Assembly: GCF_026683955.1 (NCBI RefSeq)
Contig: NZ_CP113343.1
Span: 2,542,001 to 2,606,000 of the forward strand
Direction of reading: 5' to 3'
DNA length: 64,000 nucleotides
DNA from: Arthrobacter sp. MMS18-M83
Lineage (GTDB): Bacteria > Actinomycetota > Actinomycetes > Actinomycetales > Micrococcaceae
A program made the position numbers and the translations under genes. Positions 33,261 through 41,409 of the stretch are shown in pieces. Each line of letters starts with the position of its first letter. Position 1 is the first letter of the stretch. The notes under the pieces are model-generated. The model saw nothing but the letters and a program-made list of their open reading frames with translations. It had not been told where the DNA came from and searched no databases.

Positions 33261-33761
33261 GTGCGGATGGAAGAGCCAATGAACGACGCCGGGGCTGGGG
33301 TCGGGGCGGGCGGCGCGGCTGACGCGGGCAGCGCAGCGGCCGGGGCCGGGCAGGGCGGCGCAGCGTCCGCCTACTTCCGCAGCAAGCTGCGGTTCGAGAT
33401 CGACGTCATGGACGTCGCGGATGCGGCTCCCGGTAGCTTCGTGCTGGTTGATACGCGCCGTCAGTCTTCGTGGGACCACGGGCATATCCCCGGTGCCGTG
33501 CACCTGCCGACGGCCCAGATCCCTGCGCGCGCGGCCACCCTGATCCCGGCCGGGACATCAGTGGTGGTCTATTCCTGGGGACCGGGGTGCAACGGGAGTA
33601 CCTTCGCGGCCCTGGCCTTCGCCGAGCTCGGGTACCCGGTACGCGAAATGATCGGCGGCATTGAGTATTGGGCCCGGAACGGTCTTCCGGTGGAGACAGT
33701 TGGCGGGATTGTTGTTGCCGCGGCGGACGGATTGGTGACGGCGCACCAGCCGGAGGTGTAG
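33261..33761 (+). CDS. Rhodanese-like domain protein
   Basis: A 166-residue protein whose first 35 residues are Gly/Ala-rich low complexity. The rhodanese fold follows: FVLVDTRRQSSWDHGHIPGAVHLPT, and the active-site loop SWGPGCNGSTFAALAFAELGY with a Cys at the sulfurtransferase position. GTG start 2 bp after the IclR stop, so it is the last gene of that operon; its link to sugar uptake is unclear. Confidence 0.85.
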   Translation: MRMEEPMNDAGAGVGAGGAADAGSAAAGAGQGGAASAYFRSKLRFEIDVMDVADAAPGSFVLVDTRRQSSWDHGHIPGAVHLPTAQIPARAATLIPAGTSVVVYSWGPGCNGSTFAALAFAELGYPVREMIGGIEYWARNGLPVETVGGIVVAAADGLVTAHQPEV

Positions 33762-33780
33762 CGACGCTCCAACCGACTGG

Positions 33781-33840
33781 CGACGCGCAAATGGACCGGC
33801 GACGCCAGAATTCCGGTGTCGCCGGTCCATTTGCGCGTCG
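33781..33840. repeat. Intergenic palindrome, family A copy 2 (GGAATTCC-like core)
   Basis: A 60-bp palindrome centred on GAATTC (33808-33813); 28 of 30 base pairs are Watson-Crick. Outer ends are CGACGCGCAAA / TTTGCGCGTCG, arms TGGACC / GGTCCA, inner GGCGAC / GTCGCC. It fills the gap between the convergent rhodanese and RidA genes, so it is a likely two-way terminator. Same family as 18680-18770 and 41352-41409. Confidence 0.85.
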
Positions 33841-33850
33841 TAAACCAAAG

Positions 33851-34255
33851 TTAGGCCGTTACCGCCAGCGCGTCGATTTCCACGAGCATGACTTCGTGCG
33901 GGAGGTCGACGAACACGGTGGTGCGGCTCGGCAGTTGGCCGCTGGGGACGTTTTCGGTGATGAACTCGCCATAGACATCGTTCATGGCCGCGAAGTCGTC
34001 GCGCGTGGTGAGGTAGACGCGGAACATGATGACGTCCTCCACTGAGGAGCCGCCTGCCTCGAGGATCGCCTTGACGTTTTCCAAGGTGCGGCGGGTCTGG
34101 ACGCGGACGTCACCCTCGCCGATGTACTGGTTGGTGGCAGGGTCCATCGGGCCCTGCCCGGATACCTGGAACATGCCACCCTTCTGGATGCCCTGGGAAA
34201 ATACATGCGCCGGGGCAGGAGCATTTTCGGTCAGTACTACGGTCTTTTCACTCAT
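33851..34255 (-). CDS. RidA family (YjgF/YER057c/UK114) enamine/imine deaminase
   Basis: A 134-residue trimeric deaminase. Family marks: HVFSQGIQKGGMFQVSGQGP, the QTRRTLENVKAILEAGGSSVEDVI core, and a C-terminal Arg-containing LPSRTTVFVDLP strand (the Arg that binds the carboxylate). It hydrolyses reactive 2-aminoacrylate or similar enamines released by PLP dehydratases. The divergent operon encodes such a PLP enzyme, so RidA may clear its intermediate. Start overlaps the IclR stop (ATGA). Confidence 0.92.
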   Translation of the reverse strand: MSEKTVVLTENAPAPAHVFSQGIQKGGMFQVSGQGPMDPATNQYIGEGDVRVQTRRTLENVKAILEAGGSSVEDVIMFRVYLTTRDDFAAMNDVYGEFITENVPSGQLPSRTTVFVDLPHEVMLVEIDALAVTA

Positions 34256-35013
34256 GCTGAGTTCCTTTCATGGCTGATCCAGCCGAGGTCGCGGGAGATG
34301 GCCTCGGTGCTGGCTTTGAGGTCGGGCAGCAGCTCAAGCAATCCTTCATAGCTGAGCATCACCACCGGTACCGAACAAGAGGCTGCGGCCACGACGGCGC
34401 CAGTTGCGTCGCGAATGGGGGTCGCGATGCAGTGCACGAAGGCTTCGTGCTCGGCGTTGTCGTGGGCCCAGCCCTGGATCCTGACCTGCTCCAGTTCGGC
34501 CAGCAGGGCCTTCGGTGAGGTCAGGGTGGTGTCGGTAATTCTTGTGTAGTCCAAGCTCGCGGCGATCCGTTCCTGCCGGCTGCGTGGCATGTCGGCAAGA
34601 AGGACTTTTGCGACGGCGGCCGAATGCAAGGACGCGGTCAGGCCGATCCGGGAGTACATGCGCACGGGATGGTGGGACTCGAACTTGTCGATGTACACCA
34701 CGTCATTTCCCTCGAACGCGGCAAGGTGCACGGTGTGCCCGGTCTTGCCGTTCAGCTCGGCCAGGTACGGGTGCGCCACTTTGCGGATGTCCCGCTGCTC
34801 CAACGCGAGCGAGGACAGCTCAAACAACTTGGAGCCGAGCATGAATCGTTGGTCCTCATCGCGGACCACGAAGCGTTTTTCCTCCATGGCATGCAGGAGG
34901 CGCATCACCGTGGTCTTGTGGACGGATGCTTTGGACGCGAGCTCGTCGAGGGTGGCCGGTTTGGCCGCGAGTTCCGCAAGCAGGTCAAGGGCCCGCATCA
35001 AGCTTTGGCTCAT
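34252..35013 (-). CDS. IclR family regulator of the sugar-acid operons
   Basis: A 253-residue IclR protein: winged HTH MSQSLMRALDLLAELAA ... VHKTTVMRLLHAMEE, then effector domain with GNDVVYIDKFESHHPVRMYS and AFVHCIATPIRD. ATG 35013 chosen because it overlaps the kinase stop (ATGA) and begins directly at the HTH. It is the obvious regulator of the divergent operons 33851-36041 and 36273-41342 through the palindrome at 36192. Confidence 0.92.
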   Translation of the reverse strand: MSQSLMRALDLLAELAAKPATLDELASKASVHKTTVMRLLHAMEEKRFVVRDEDQRFMLGSKLFELSSLALEQRDIRKVAHPYLAELNGKTGHTVHLAAFEGNDVVYIDKFESHHPVRMYSRIGLTASLHSAAVAKVLLADMPRSRQERIAASLDYTRITDTTLTSPKALLAELEQVRIQGWAHDNAEHEAFVHCIATPIRDATGAVVAAASCSVPVVMLSYEGLLELLPDLKASTEAISRDLGWISHERNSA

Positions 35014-36041
35014 GGCGCTGTGCTCCGATCTTGAACGCTCCGGTTCTGGCTGCTGAAGTGCCCCCTGGAAACGCGGATCGCAGCCCATTCGGCGTCGGTG
35101 GAATCGAGGATGGCCGAAAGCAGGGCGGAGTCAGGAAGGGGGCCGCGATCGCCGTGCACAGTGAGGGTGCAGGCTGCAGCGACGTGACCGCGGCGGAGGC
35201 TCGCCTTCTGCTCGAGTCCGAACAGCATGCCACTCAGGTAGCCGGCAGCAAAAGAATCGCCCGCGCCCACCGGCTCGAGCACGTCCACGGACAAGGCGGG
35301 CACTTCCGAGCGAGAGCCGTCCCGTTCCAGGGCGATGGCGCTGATGGCTTCGTTCTTGATAACGACGACGGCGGGATCGGGCATGAGGTGCCGAAGCTCA
35401 GTTTCGTCTGTGGTGCCGAAGGCGTGCTCGGCCTCGTCCTTGCCCACCAGCACGATGTCGGCAAGATTGGCTAGCCGGCGCAGCACCGAGCGGTCCTGCC
35501 CGGCCCAGAGTGCGGCGCGCCAATTGACATCGAAGCTGATGAGTCGGCCGTGCCTCGGTGCGGCGAGGATGGCTTCCATCAGATCGAGGCATTCCGCCGA
35601 GAGCGCCGCAGTGATGCCGCTTAGGTGGATGAGCGGGGCTTCTTCCAACAAGCGCTCGACGGCGGGATTCGACAGGGTGCCCGGGCCCATGGCCGACGCC
35701 GCGGAACCTTGGCGGTAGTACAGAACTGAACTGCCGCCGTCGGGAGCTGATTCCTGGGCGGGGACCTTGACGTACAGGCCGGTGGGCCGCCCCGGGTCAA
35801 CTTCGACGCCGGCGATGCCTACGCCGTGGCTGCTGAGCTCGTCCAGGATCCGGGTGCCGAATCCGTCCCTGCCAACCCTGCCCACCCAGTGCGAGTCCAG
35901 GCCCATGGCAGCCAGGCCCATGGCAACGTTCGATTCGGCGCCGCCGATGCCGCAATGTAGCTCGGTGGCTTGGTGCAGCGGGACGGCGTTCACCGGGGTG
36001 AGCATGGCCATCGTTTCGCCCACACATACAGCTGAAAGCAT
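35010..36041 (-). CDS. PfkB-family sugar kinase, probable 2-keto-3-deoxygluconate kinase
   Basis: A 343-residue ribokinase-fold enzyme. The N-terminal substrate signature GIGGAESNVAMGLAAMG, the SFDVNWRAALW strand and the catalytic PfkB motif EPVGAGDSFAAGYLSG (Asp base in GAGDS) are intact. The GGAESNVA form and the neighbouring KDPG aldolase favour KDG kinase, making KDPG from KDG and ATP. The last 25 residues are a polar extension. First gene of the leftward operon kinase-IclR-RidA. Confidence 0.88.
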   Translation of the reverse strand: MLSAVCVGETMAMLTPVNAVPLHQATELHCGIGGAESNVAMGLAAMGLDSHWVGRVGRDGFGTRILDELSSHGVGIAGVEVDPGRPTGLYVKVPAQESAPDGGSSVLYYRQGSAASAMGPGTLSNPAVERLLEEAPLIHLSGITAALSAECLDLMEAILAAPRHGRLISFDVNWRAALWAGQDRSVLRRLANLADIVLVGKDEAEHAFGTTDETELRHLMPDPAVVVIKNEAISAIALERDGSRSEVPALSVDVLEPVGAGDSFAAGYLSGMLFGLEQKASLRRGHVAAACTLTVHGDRGPLPDSALLSAILDSTDAEWAAIRVSRGHFSSQNRSVQDRSTAP

Positions 36042-36191
36042 GAAACTCCCGCACTCCCTCTGCCGCTTCTAACGGCACTCGACACCCCCACGTAGAAAGG
36101 GATTTCTGTGGCCGGATCGGGCTGCCGGGACCTGCCACGGCCTTGACTCCCAATCCTGCACCATGTTAGACATATCACCAACAGCTTTGCA

Positions 36192-36220
36192 AACTGCGTT
36201 GCAAAATACGCAACGCAGTT
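36192..36220. promoter_or_regulatory. Large palindromic operator between the two sugar-acid operons
   Basis: Arms AACTGCGTTGC (36192-36202) and GCAACGCAGTT (36210-36220) are perfectly complementary with a 7-nt spacer; an extra half-site TTTGCAAA overlaps the left edge. It sits in the 231-bp divergent region between the kinase and the D-serine-dehydratase-like gene. The size and GTTGC/GCAAC half-sites suit the IclR protein encoded in the left operon, which could then control both directions. Confidence 0.7.
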
Positions 36221-36272
36221 GAGGCTTGCGGAAAAGCTTGCGAAAAATGCGCACCGTGAAGGGATCTAACTG

Positions 36273-37625
36273 GTGAACACTTCCACGTCCGGAGCAGGGA
36301 TAGAGGCCGGAGCCGGGACAGAGTCTGGGGCAATTGCAACCGACGCCGTGGCCCGTCTGGCAGATGTCCGGCTCGATTGGCGGCACAAAGCAGTGCCCGC
36401 CACGGCCAACGGCACCAGCCACCGCGAGTTCCTCGCGGCAGGCCCCACCCTTGCGGACCTCCAGACGCCGTTGCTCACCCTCGACGCCGGGGCACTCCGC
36501 GGCAATGCCGATCGCTTGGCCACATGGTGTGCTGAACGCGGCGTGCTGCTGGCTCCGCACGGCAAGACCACCATGGCACCGCAGTTGTGGGCCGAACAGC
36601 TCAACCGCGGCGCTTGGGGGATCACCGTGGCGAACTTCGCGCAGCTCCGCGTTGCCCACGAATTCGGCGTGCGGCGGCTACAGTTGGCCAATAGCCTCAC
36701 CGATCCGCATGCCATCGAATGGGTTGCCGCGACCGCCAGTCCGGATCAGCCGATCCTGTCCTGGGTGGATTCCACCGTCACCGTAGATGTCATCGGACGC
36801 ACACTGGAAGCGGCCGGAAGCGACGCCGTCCTGGATGTGCTGGTTGAGCTAGGCGGAATCGGCGGACGCACGGGTGCGCGGGGCGTGGAGGCGGCGCTCG
36901 ACGTCGCCCGGTCCGTGGCCGCTTCACCTCACTTGCGGCTGGTCGGCGTCAGCGGCTACGAAGGATCGCTCGCCCACACGGCCGCCGCCGACAGCCTCGC
37001 CGCCGTCCGCGGCTACTTGGGCCAGATGCGGGAGCTCCACAAGAGTCTGCTCAGCGAAAGTCTCTACGGGTCCGACGCCGTCATCCTCACCGCGGGTGGC
37101 AGCGCCTACTTCGACGACGTCGTCGACGTACTCTCGCCGTGCGTCAGCGGCGGCACGCAAGACGGTCCCCGCGTGGAACTCATGATCCGCAGCGGCGCGT
37201 ACATCATCCACGATGACGGCTTCTACCGCGGCATCTCGCCGTTTTCCCGCGACGGCGGCGAACCGTTCAAGGCAGGGATGCACGGCTGGGCGCGAGTCGT
37301 ATCCCAGCCCGAGCCCGGCCTGGCCATCCTCGACGCCGGCAAACGCGACTTACCCGTGGACGAGGGCCTGCCCCGTCCGCAGCTGATCGGACCCGCCCTC
37401 GGCGGTCCGATGCAGCCGCTCGCCGATGCCGAGATCACCGCGGTCAACGATCAGCACTGCTTCATGACGTTCGACGCCGGCACCACCACTGTGCGGCCCG
37501 GCGATGTCGTGCGCCTGGGACTTTCGCATCCGTGCACCGCCTTCGACAAGTGGACGCTCATCCCGGTGCTGGCGGACACGGACGGTGACCAAACCGTCGT
37601 CGACCTCATCCACACCTTCTTCTAG
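36273..37625 (+). CDS. PLP-dependent D-serine dehydratase / D-threonine aldolase-family enzyme (possible D-glucosaminate dehydratase)
   Basis: A 450-residue fold-type III PLP enzyme (alanine-racemase-like barrel). The PLP Lys is K98 in LLAPHGKTTMAPQL. A C-terminal metal-site segment SHPCTAFDKW holds His419-x-Cys421, the Zn-ligand pair known from eukaryotic D-serine dehydratase, so beta-elimination (dehydration) is more likely than aldol cleavage. The first 30 residues are low complexity; GTG start at 36273. Neighbours (D-aminoacylase, KDG kinase, KDPG aldolase) suggest that the true substrate is D-glucosaminate, giving KDG and ammonia. D-serine is the main alternative. Confidence 0.8.
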   Translation: MNTSTSGAGIEAGAGTESGAIATDAVARLADVRLDWRHKAVPATANGTSHREFLAAGPTLADLQTPLLTLDAGALRGNADRLATWCAERGVLLAPHGKTTMAPQLWAEQLNRGAWGITVANFAQLRVAHEFGVRRLQLANSLTDPHAIEWVAATASPDQPILSWVDSTVTVDVIGRTLEAAGSDAVLDVLVELGGIGGRTGARGVEAALDVARSVAASPHLRLVGVSGYEGSLAHTAAADSLAAVRGYLGQMRELHKSLLSESLYGSDAVILTAGGSAYFDDVVDVLSPCVSGGTQDGPRVELMIRSGAYIIHDDGFYRGISPFSRDGGEPFKAGMHGWARVVSQPEPGLAILDAGKRDLPVDEGLPRPQLIGPALGGPMQPLADAEITAVNDQHCFMTFDAGTTTVRPGDVVRLGLSHPCTAFDKWTLIPVLADTDGDQTVVDLIHTFF

Positions 37626-37635
37626 GACACGTGCC

Positions 37636-39303
37636 ATGAAGACACTCATCAGCAACGCCGTCCTGGTGGACGGAACCGGAGCGGACCGTCGCCTGGCGGA
37701 CGTCCTGCTGGACGGTGGGGTGATCGCGGTCGTCGCCGACGTCGGATCCCTCACCGCCAGCGGAACAGGCGCCGAGCGGATCATCGACGCCACAGGACTC
37801 GTCCTGAGCCCCGGATTCATCGATATGCACGCCCATTCGGACCTGCAGCTACTGGTCAACAAGGACCACTACGCCAAGCTCAGCCAAGGCGTCACCACCG
37901 AACTCCTGGGCCAGGACGGGCTGTCCTACGCTCCGGTAGACGACGCCACCCTCGCCGGAGTCCGCGAAAAGATCGCCGGTTGGAACGATAATCCGCAGGA
38001 TTTCGACTGGAGCTGGCGAACGGTGGGCGAGTACCTTGACCGCCTCGATCGCGCAGACCACAAAGGCCGGATCGCCACCAACACCGCCTACCTCGTGCCG
38101 CAAGGAACTGTCCGCGCCCTAGTGATGGGTTTCGCCGAAGGGGACCCGACGCCGGAGCAGCAGGAACGGATGCAGGAGGTTGTCCGCACCGCCATGGAGG
38201 AAGGCGCCGTGGGGATGTCCTCCGGGCTGACCTACACGCCCGGCATGTACGCCCGCACCGAGGAGTTGGCAGGACTTTGCCGCACCGTGGGGGAATTGGG
38301 CGGGTTCTACGCCCCGCACCACCGTTCCTACGGCAAGGGCGCGCTCGGAGCCTACGCCGAGATGATCGAGCTGAGCCGGACTACCGGCTGCGCACTGCAC
38401 CTGTCCCACGCCACCATGAACTTCGCCGAAAACAAGGGCCGTGCGGGCGAGCTGCTGGAGCTGATCGACTCAGCCCTCGACGCCGGCGCCGACATCACGC
38501 TCGACACCTACCCCTACCTCCCCGGAGCCACCACCCTTTCGGCCATCCTGCCCAGCTGGGCATCCTCCGGCGGCACCGAGGCCACGCTGGCCCGGCTGGC
38601 CGACCCCGAAACCAGGGCGAAAATCCGCGAGAGCGTGGAGATCTACGGCTCCGACGGCTGCCATGGAGTGGTTGCGGAGTGGCACACCCTCGAGATCAGC
38701 GGCGTCCAGAATCCCGCGCTCGCCGGCCATGTGGGCAAGACGATCGCTGCGATCGCCGAGGAAACGGAACAAGAGCCGTTCAACGTGTTCGTGGGGATCC
38801 TCCAGGAAGACCGCCTGGGCACCGGGATCCTGCAGCACGTCGGCCACGAAGAAAACGTGCAGGCCATCATGGTCCACCGGGCCCACACCGGCGGCAGCGA
38901 CGGTCTTTTGGTTGGGGCGAAGCCGCACCCCCGCGCTTGGGGAACCTTTCCCCGCTACCTGGGCCACTACAGCCGCGACTTGGGCTTGCTGACGCTGGAA
39001 GACATGGTCCACCACTTGAGCGGACGCCCCGCCGCGCGGCTCAAGCTCGACCGCCGCGGCCTGATCCGCGAAGGCTACGCGGCCGACGTCGTCCTCTTCG
39101 ATCCGCAGACCATCCGTGACGAAGCCACTTTTGAAAATCCCCGCCAAGCCGCCACCGGCATCCATTACGTGTTCGTCAACGGGACGGCAGCGATCGACGG
39201 CGGGAAGCCCACCGGCGCCCGCGCCGGCCGAGCCCTGCGTCGCAGCCCCGACGGACGCGCCCGAGTAGCTCCAGAAGAAGGTATCGAATCGCATGACTCC
39301 TGA
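37636..39303 (+). CDS. N-acyl-D-amino-acid deacylase (D-aminoacylase) family amidohydrolase
   Basis: A 555-residue amidohydrolase-superfamily enzyme. The first metal motif is FIDMHAHSDLQL; further family segments are VGMSSGLTYTPGMYA, GGFYAPHHRSYG, and the late MVHRAHTGGSDGLLVGAKPHP. Start ATG 37636, 10 bp after the preceding gene. The family removes N-acyl groups from D-amino acids; in this operon it may deacetylate N-acetyl-D-glucosaminate. It overlaps the KDPG aldolase gene by 11 bp. Confidence 0.88.
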   Translation: MKTLISNAVLVDGTGADRRLADVLLDGGVIAVVADVGSLTASGTGAERIIDATGLVLSPGFIDMHAHSDLQLLVNKDHYAKLSQGVTTELLGQDGLSYAPVDDATLAGVREKIAGWNDNPQDFDWSWRTVGEYLDRLDRADHKGRIATNTAYLVPQGTVRALVMGFAEGDPTPEQQERMQEVVRTAMEEGAVGMSSGLTYTPGMYARTEELAGLCRTVGELGGFYAPHHRSYGKGALGAYAEMIELSRTTGCALHLSHATMNFAENKGRAGELLELIDSALDAGADITLDTYPYLPGATTLSAILPSWASSGGTEATLARLADPETRAKIRESVEIYGSDGCHGVVAEWHTLEISGVQNPALAGHVGKTIAAIAEETEQEPFNVFVGILQEDRLGTGILQHVGHEENVQAIMVHRAHTGGSDGLLVGAKPHPRAWGTFPRYLGHYSRDLGLLTLEDMVHHLSGRPAARLKLDRRGLIREGYAADVVLFDPQTIRDEATFENPRQAATGIHYVFVNGTAAIDGGKPTGARAGRALRRSPDGRARVAPEEGIESHDS

Positions 39304-39928
39304 AGAATTCGTCCAGCAGCTTGAAGCCGACCGCGCCCTCGCCGTCGTACGGGCGCCGTTCATCCCCGACGCCGCCGAGCTCTGCCGCGCACTGGCCGAC
39401 GGCGGCATCCGCAGCGTCGAACTGACGTTCACGACGCCGGACGTGCTAAGCCATGTGCGACGGGCGGCGGAGACCGCCGCCCAGCACGGCGCCGCCGTCG
39501 GCATCGGCACTGTCATGACGGCCGAGCAGGCTAAGGCAGCCATCGACGCCGGCGCCCAGTTCCTGGTGACGCCCGGCCTTCGTCCGGAGGTGGCCGCAGT
39601 GGCCGTGGCGGCCGGTATTCCCTTCAGCTTGGGCGCCATGACGCCCACGGAAGTTGCGCAGGCCCTCGATCTCGGTTCCGCCGCGGTCAAGATCTTCCCG
39701 GCCAGGCAGCTCGGCCCGGCCTACTTGAAGGATCTCCAGGGACCGTACCCCGGCATTCGGCTGCTTCCCTCCGGCGGGATCGATGCGTCGAACGCCAAGA
39801 GCTATCTCGACGCCGGTGCAGCAGCGGTCTGCTGCGGAACCAGCGTTGTCCCTCCTGCCGCCGTGGCCTCGGGCGAGTGGGCAGACATCTCCGCCAGGGC
39901 CTCCGCCTTCACCGCCACCCTGACGTAG
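39293..39928 (+). CDS. KDPG/KHG aldolase (2-dehydro-3-deoxy-phosphogluconate aldolase)
   Basis: A 211-residue class I aldolase, splitting KDPG to pyruvate and glyceraldehyde-3-phosphate. The catalytic Glu43 is in SVELTFTTP, and the Schiff-base Lys133 in AAVKIFPARQLGP; LLPSGGIDASNA marks the phosphate site. Full family length. It completes the chain from the PfkB kinase encoded in the divergent operon. Confidence 0.93.
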   Translation: MTPEEFVQQLEADRALAVVRAPFIPDAAELCRALADGGIRSVELTFTTPDVLSHVRRAAETAAQHGAAVGIGTVMTAEQAKAAIDAGAQFLVTPGLRPEVAAVAVAAGIPFSLGAMTPTEVAQALDLGSAAVKIFPARQLGPAYLKDLQGPYPGIRLLPSGGIDASNAKSYLDAGAAAVCCGTSVVPPAAVASGEWADISARASAFTATLT

Positions 39929-39950
39929 GAATCCCCAGAAAGTAACCTCC

Positions 39951-41342
39951 ATGAATGAATTCCTGAACTGGCTGCGGCACGATACAGCCGGCCTGCTACT
40001 CCTGGCAGGTGTGGGCATTGCCCTCCTGCTGTTTCTGATTATCAAAGTCAAGGTCGAACCGTTCATCGCCCTGGTGGGTACCAGCGTGCTCGTGGCGCTG
40101 GTGGGCGGAGTGAGCATCGACGCCCTTGTCGGCTCGCCCATCAAGAGCGGGGATGCCCTCATTGAGAAAGGCTTCGCCGGGATCCTCGGACACATCACCC
40201 TGATCATCGGCCTGGGTACCGTGCTCGGCGCCATCCTGGAACGTTCCGGTGGCGCGGAGGTCCTCCTGGGGAAGCTCGTGAAGCTCTTCGGTGAAAAGGG
40301 CACCCCCGTGGCGATGGGTGTCACCGGCTTCGTCCTTGGTATCCCGGTCTTCTTCGACATCGGTATCTTCGTGCTCGCGCCCCTCGTGTACGTCGCGGCC
40401 GTGCGAGGCGGGAAGTCCCTCATCTTGTACGCCCTGCCGCTCCTTGCCGGCCTCTCCGTAACCCACGCCTTCCTGCCGCCGCACCCAGGCCCCGTGGCCG
40501 CGGCCGGACTCTTCCACGTTGAACTTGGCTGGATCATCATCATGGGCTTGGCCTGCGGCATCCCGGCGTGGTTCGCCTCCGGCATCCTCTGGGGCCGGTG
40601 GATCGGCAAGCGCGTGCAGATCGCCGTTCCGGAGGACCGCGTGATCCCGGAGGCCGAGGAGGCCGTGGGCCACGAGCCGCCAATGAGCCTTGTTGCGCTG
40701 GCCATTGGCCTGCCGATGGTCCTGATCCTCGGCGCCACCTTCGGCAACGTCTTCCTGCCCGCCGGTGGATTCCGCGACACGTTGGTGTTCTTTGGCAACC
40801 CGGCCATCGCGCTGACCGTTGCTGTGGGACTGTCCATGTGGCTGTTGGGAATTCGCCGGGGCATGAGTGCCAAGGAGCTCTCCGAACTCAGCTCTGCTTC
40901 ACTGAAGCCGGTCGGCATGATCTTGCTTGTTGTTGGAGCGGGTGCATTTTTCGGCGCGGTCCTCTCGGCAACCGGAGTAGGCAACGCGGTAGCTGACACC
41001 TTGTCCAAGGCGGGACTCCCGGTCATCGTGTCCGCCTACGTGATCGCCTGCGGCATGCGCATTGCGCAGGGCTCAGCCACAGTGGCGATCGTCACCACCG
41101 GCGGGATCCTAGCCCCCGCGCTCACCGCCGGACATTATTCGCAGCCCCAATTGGCGCTGATTGTCATGGCGATCTCTTCCGGCTCCATCATCGCCAGCCA
41201 CGTGAACGACGGCGGTTTCTGGATCATCTCCAAGTACTTCAACATGTCCGTGAAGGACACCTTGAAGACCTGGACCGTGCTGGAAACCGTGCTCTCCGTG
41301 GTGGGCTTCGGCATGGCGGCCTTGCTGTACCAGTTCGTCTAG
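39951..41342 (+). CDS. GntP family sugar-acid / D-serine permease
   Basis: A 463-residue permease with about twelve helices. The GntP signature is SVTHAFLPPHPGPVAAAGLF. The family imports gluconate, fructuronate and D-serine. Last gene of the rightward operon, 22 bp after the aldolase. In context it would import the compound broken down by the operon, possibly N-acetyl-D-glucosaminate or gluconate-like acids (inference). Followed by a palindrome likely to end transcription. Confidence 0.92.
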   Translation: MNEFLNWLRHDTAGLLLLAGVGIALLLFLIIKVKVEPFIALVGTSVLVALVGGVSIDALVGSPIKSGDALIEKGFAGILGHITLIIGLGTVLGAILERSGGAEVLLGKLVKLFGEKGTPVAMGVTGFVLGIPVFFDIGIFVLAPLVYVAAVRGGKSLILYALPLLAGLSVTHAFLPPHPGPVAAAGLFHVELGWIIIMGLACGIPAWFASGILWGRWIGKRVQIAVPEDRVIPEAEEAVGHEPPMSLVALAIGLPMVLILGATFGNVFLPAGGFRDTLVFFGNPAIALTVAVGLSMWLLGIRRGMSAKELSELSSASLKPVGMILLVVGAGAFFGAVLSATGVGNAVADTLSKAGLPVIVSAYVIACGMRIAQGSATVAIVTTGGILAPALTAGHYSQPQLALIVMAISSGSIIASHVNDGGFWIISKYFNMSVKDTLKTWTVLETVLSVVGFGMAALLYQFV

Positions 41343-41351
41343 GAGCTGAGC

Positions 41352-41409
41352 GACACGCAAAATCCCTGGCGCCCCCGGAATTCCGGGGGCGCCAGGGATT
41401 TTGCGCGTC
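41352..41409. repeat. Intergenic palindrome, family A copy 3 (GGAATTCC core)
   Basis: A 58-bp palindrome with one mismatch, centred on GAATTC (41378-41383): outer GACACGCAAAA / TTTTGCGCGTC, arms TCCCT / AGGGA, inner GGCGCC / GGCGCC. A further partial direct copy (CCCTGGGATTTTGCGCATCG, 41410-41429) follows. Ten bp after the GntP permease stop, so a probable terminator with TTTT on the plus strand. Confidence 0.85.

Noticed and set aside
38470..41026. Long minus-strand frames opposite the sugar-acid operon
   Set aside because: Shadow frames of well-supported plus-strand enzymes in high-GC codon usage.
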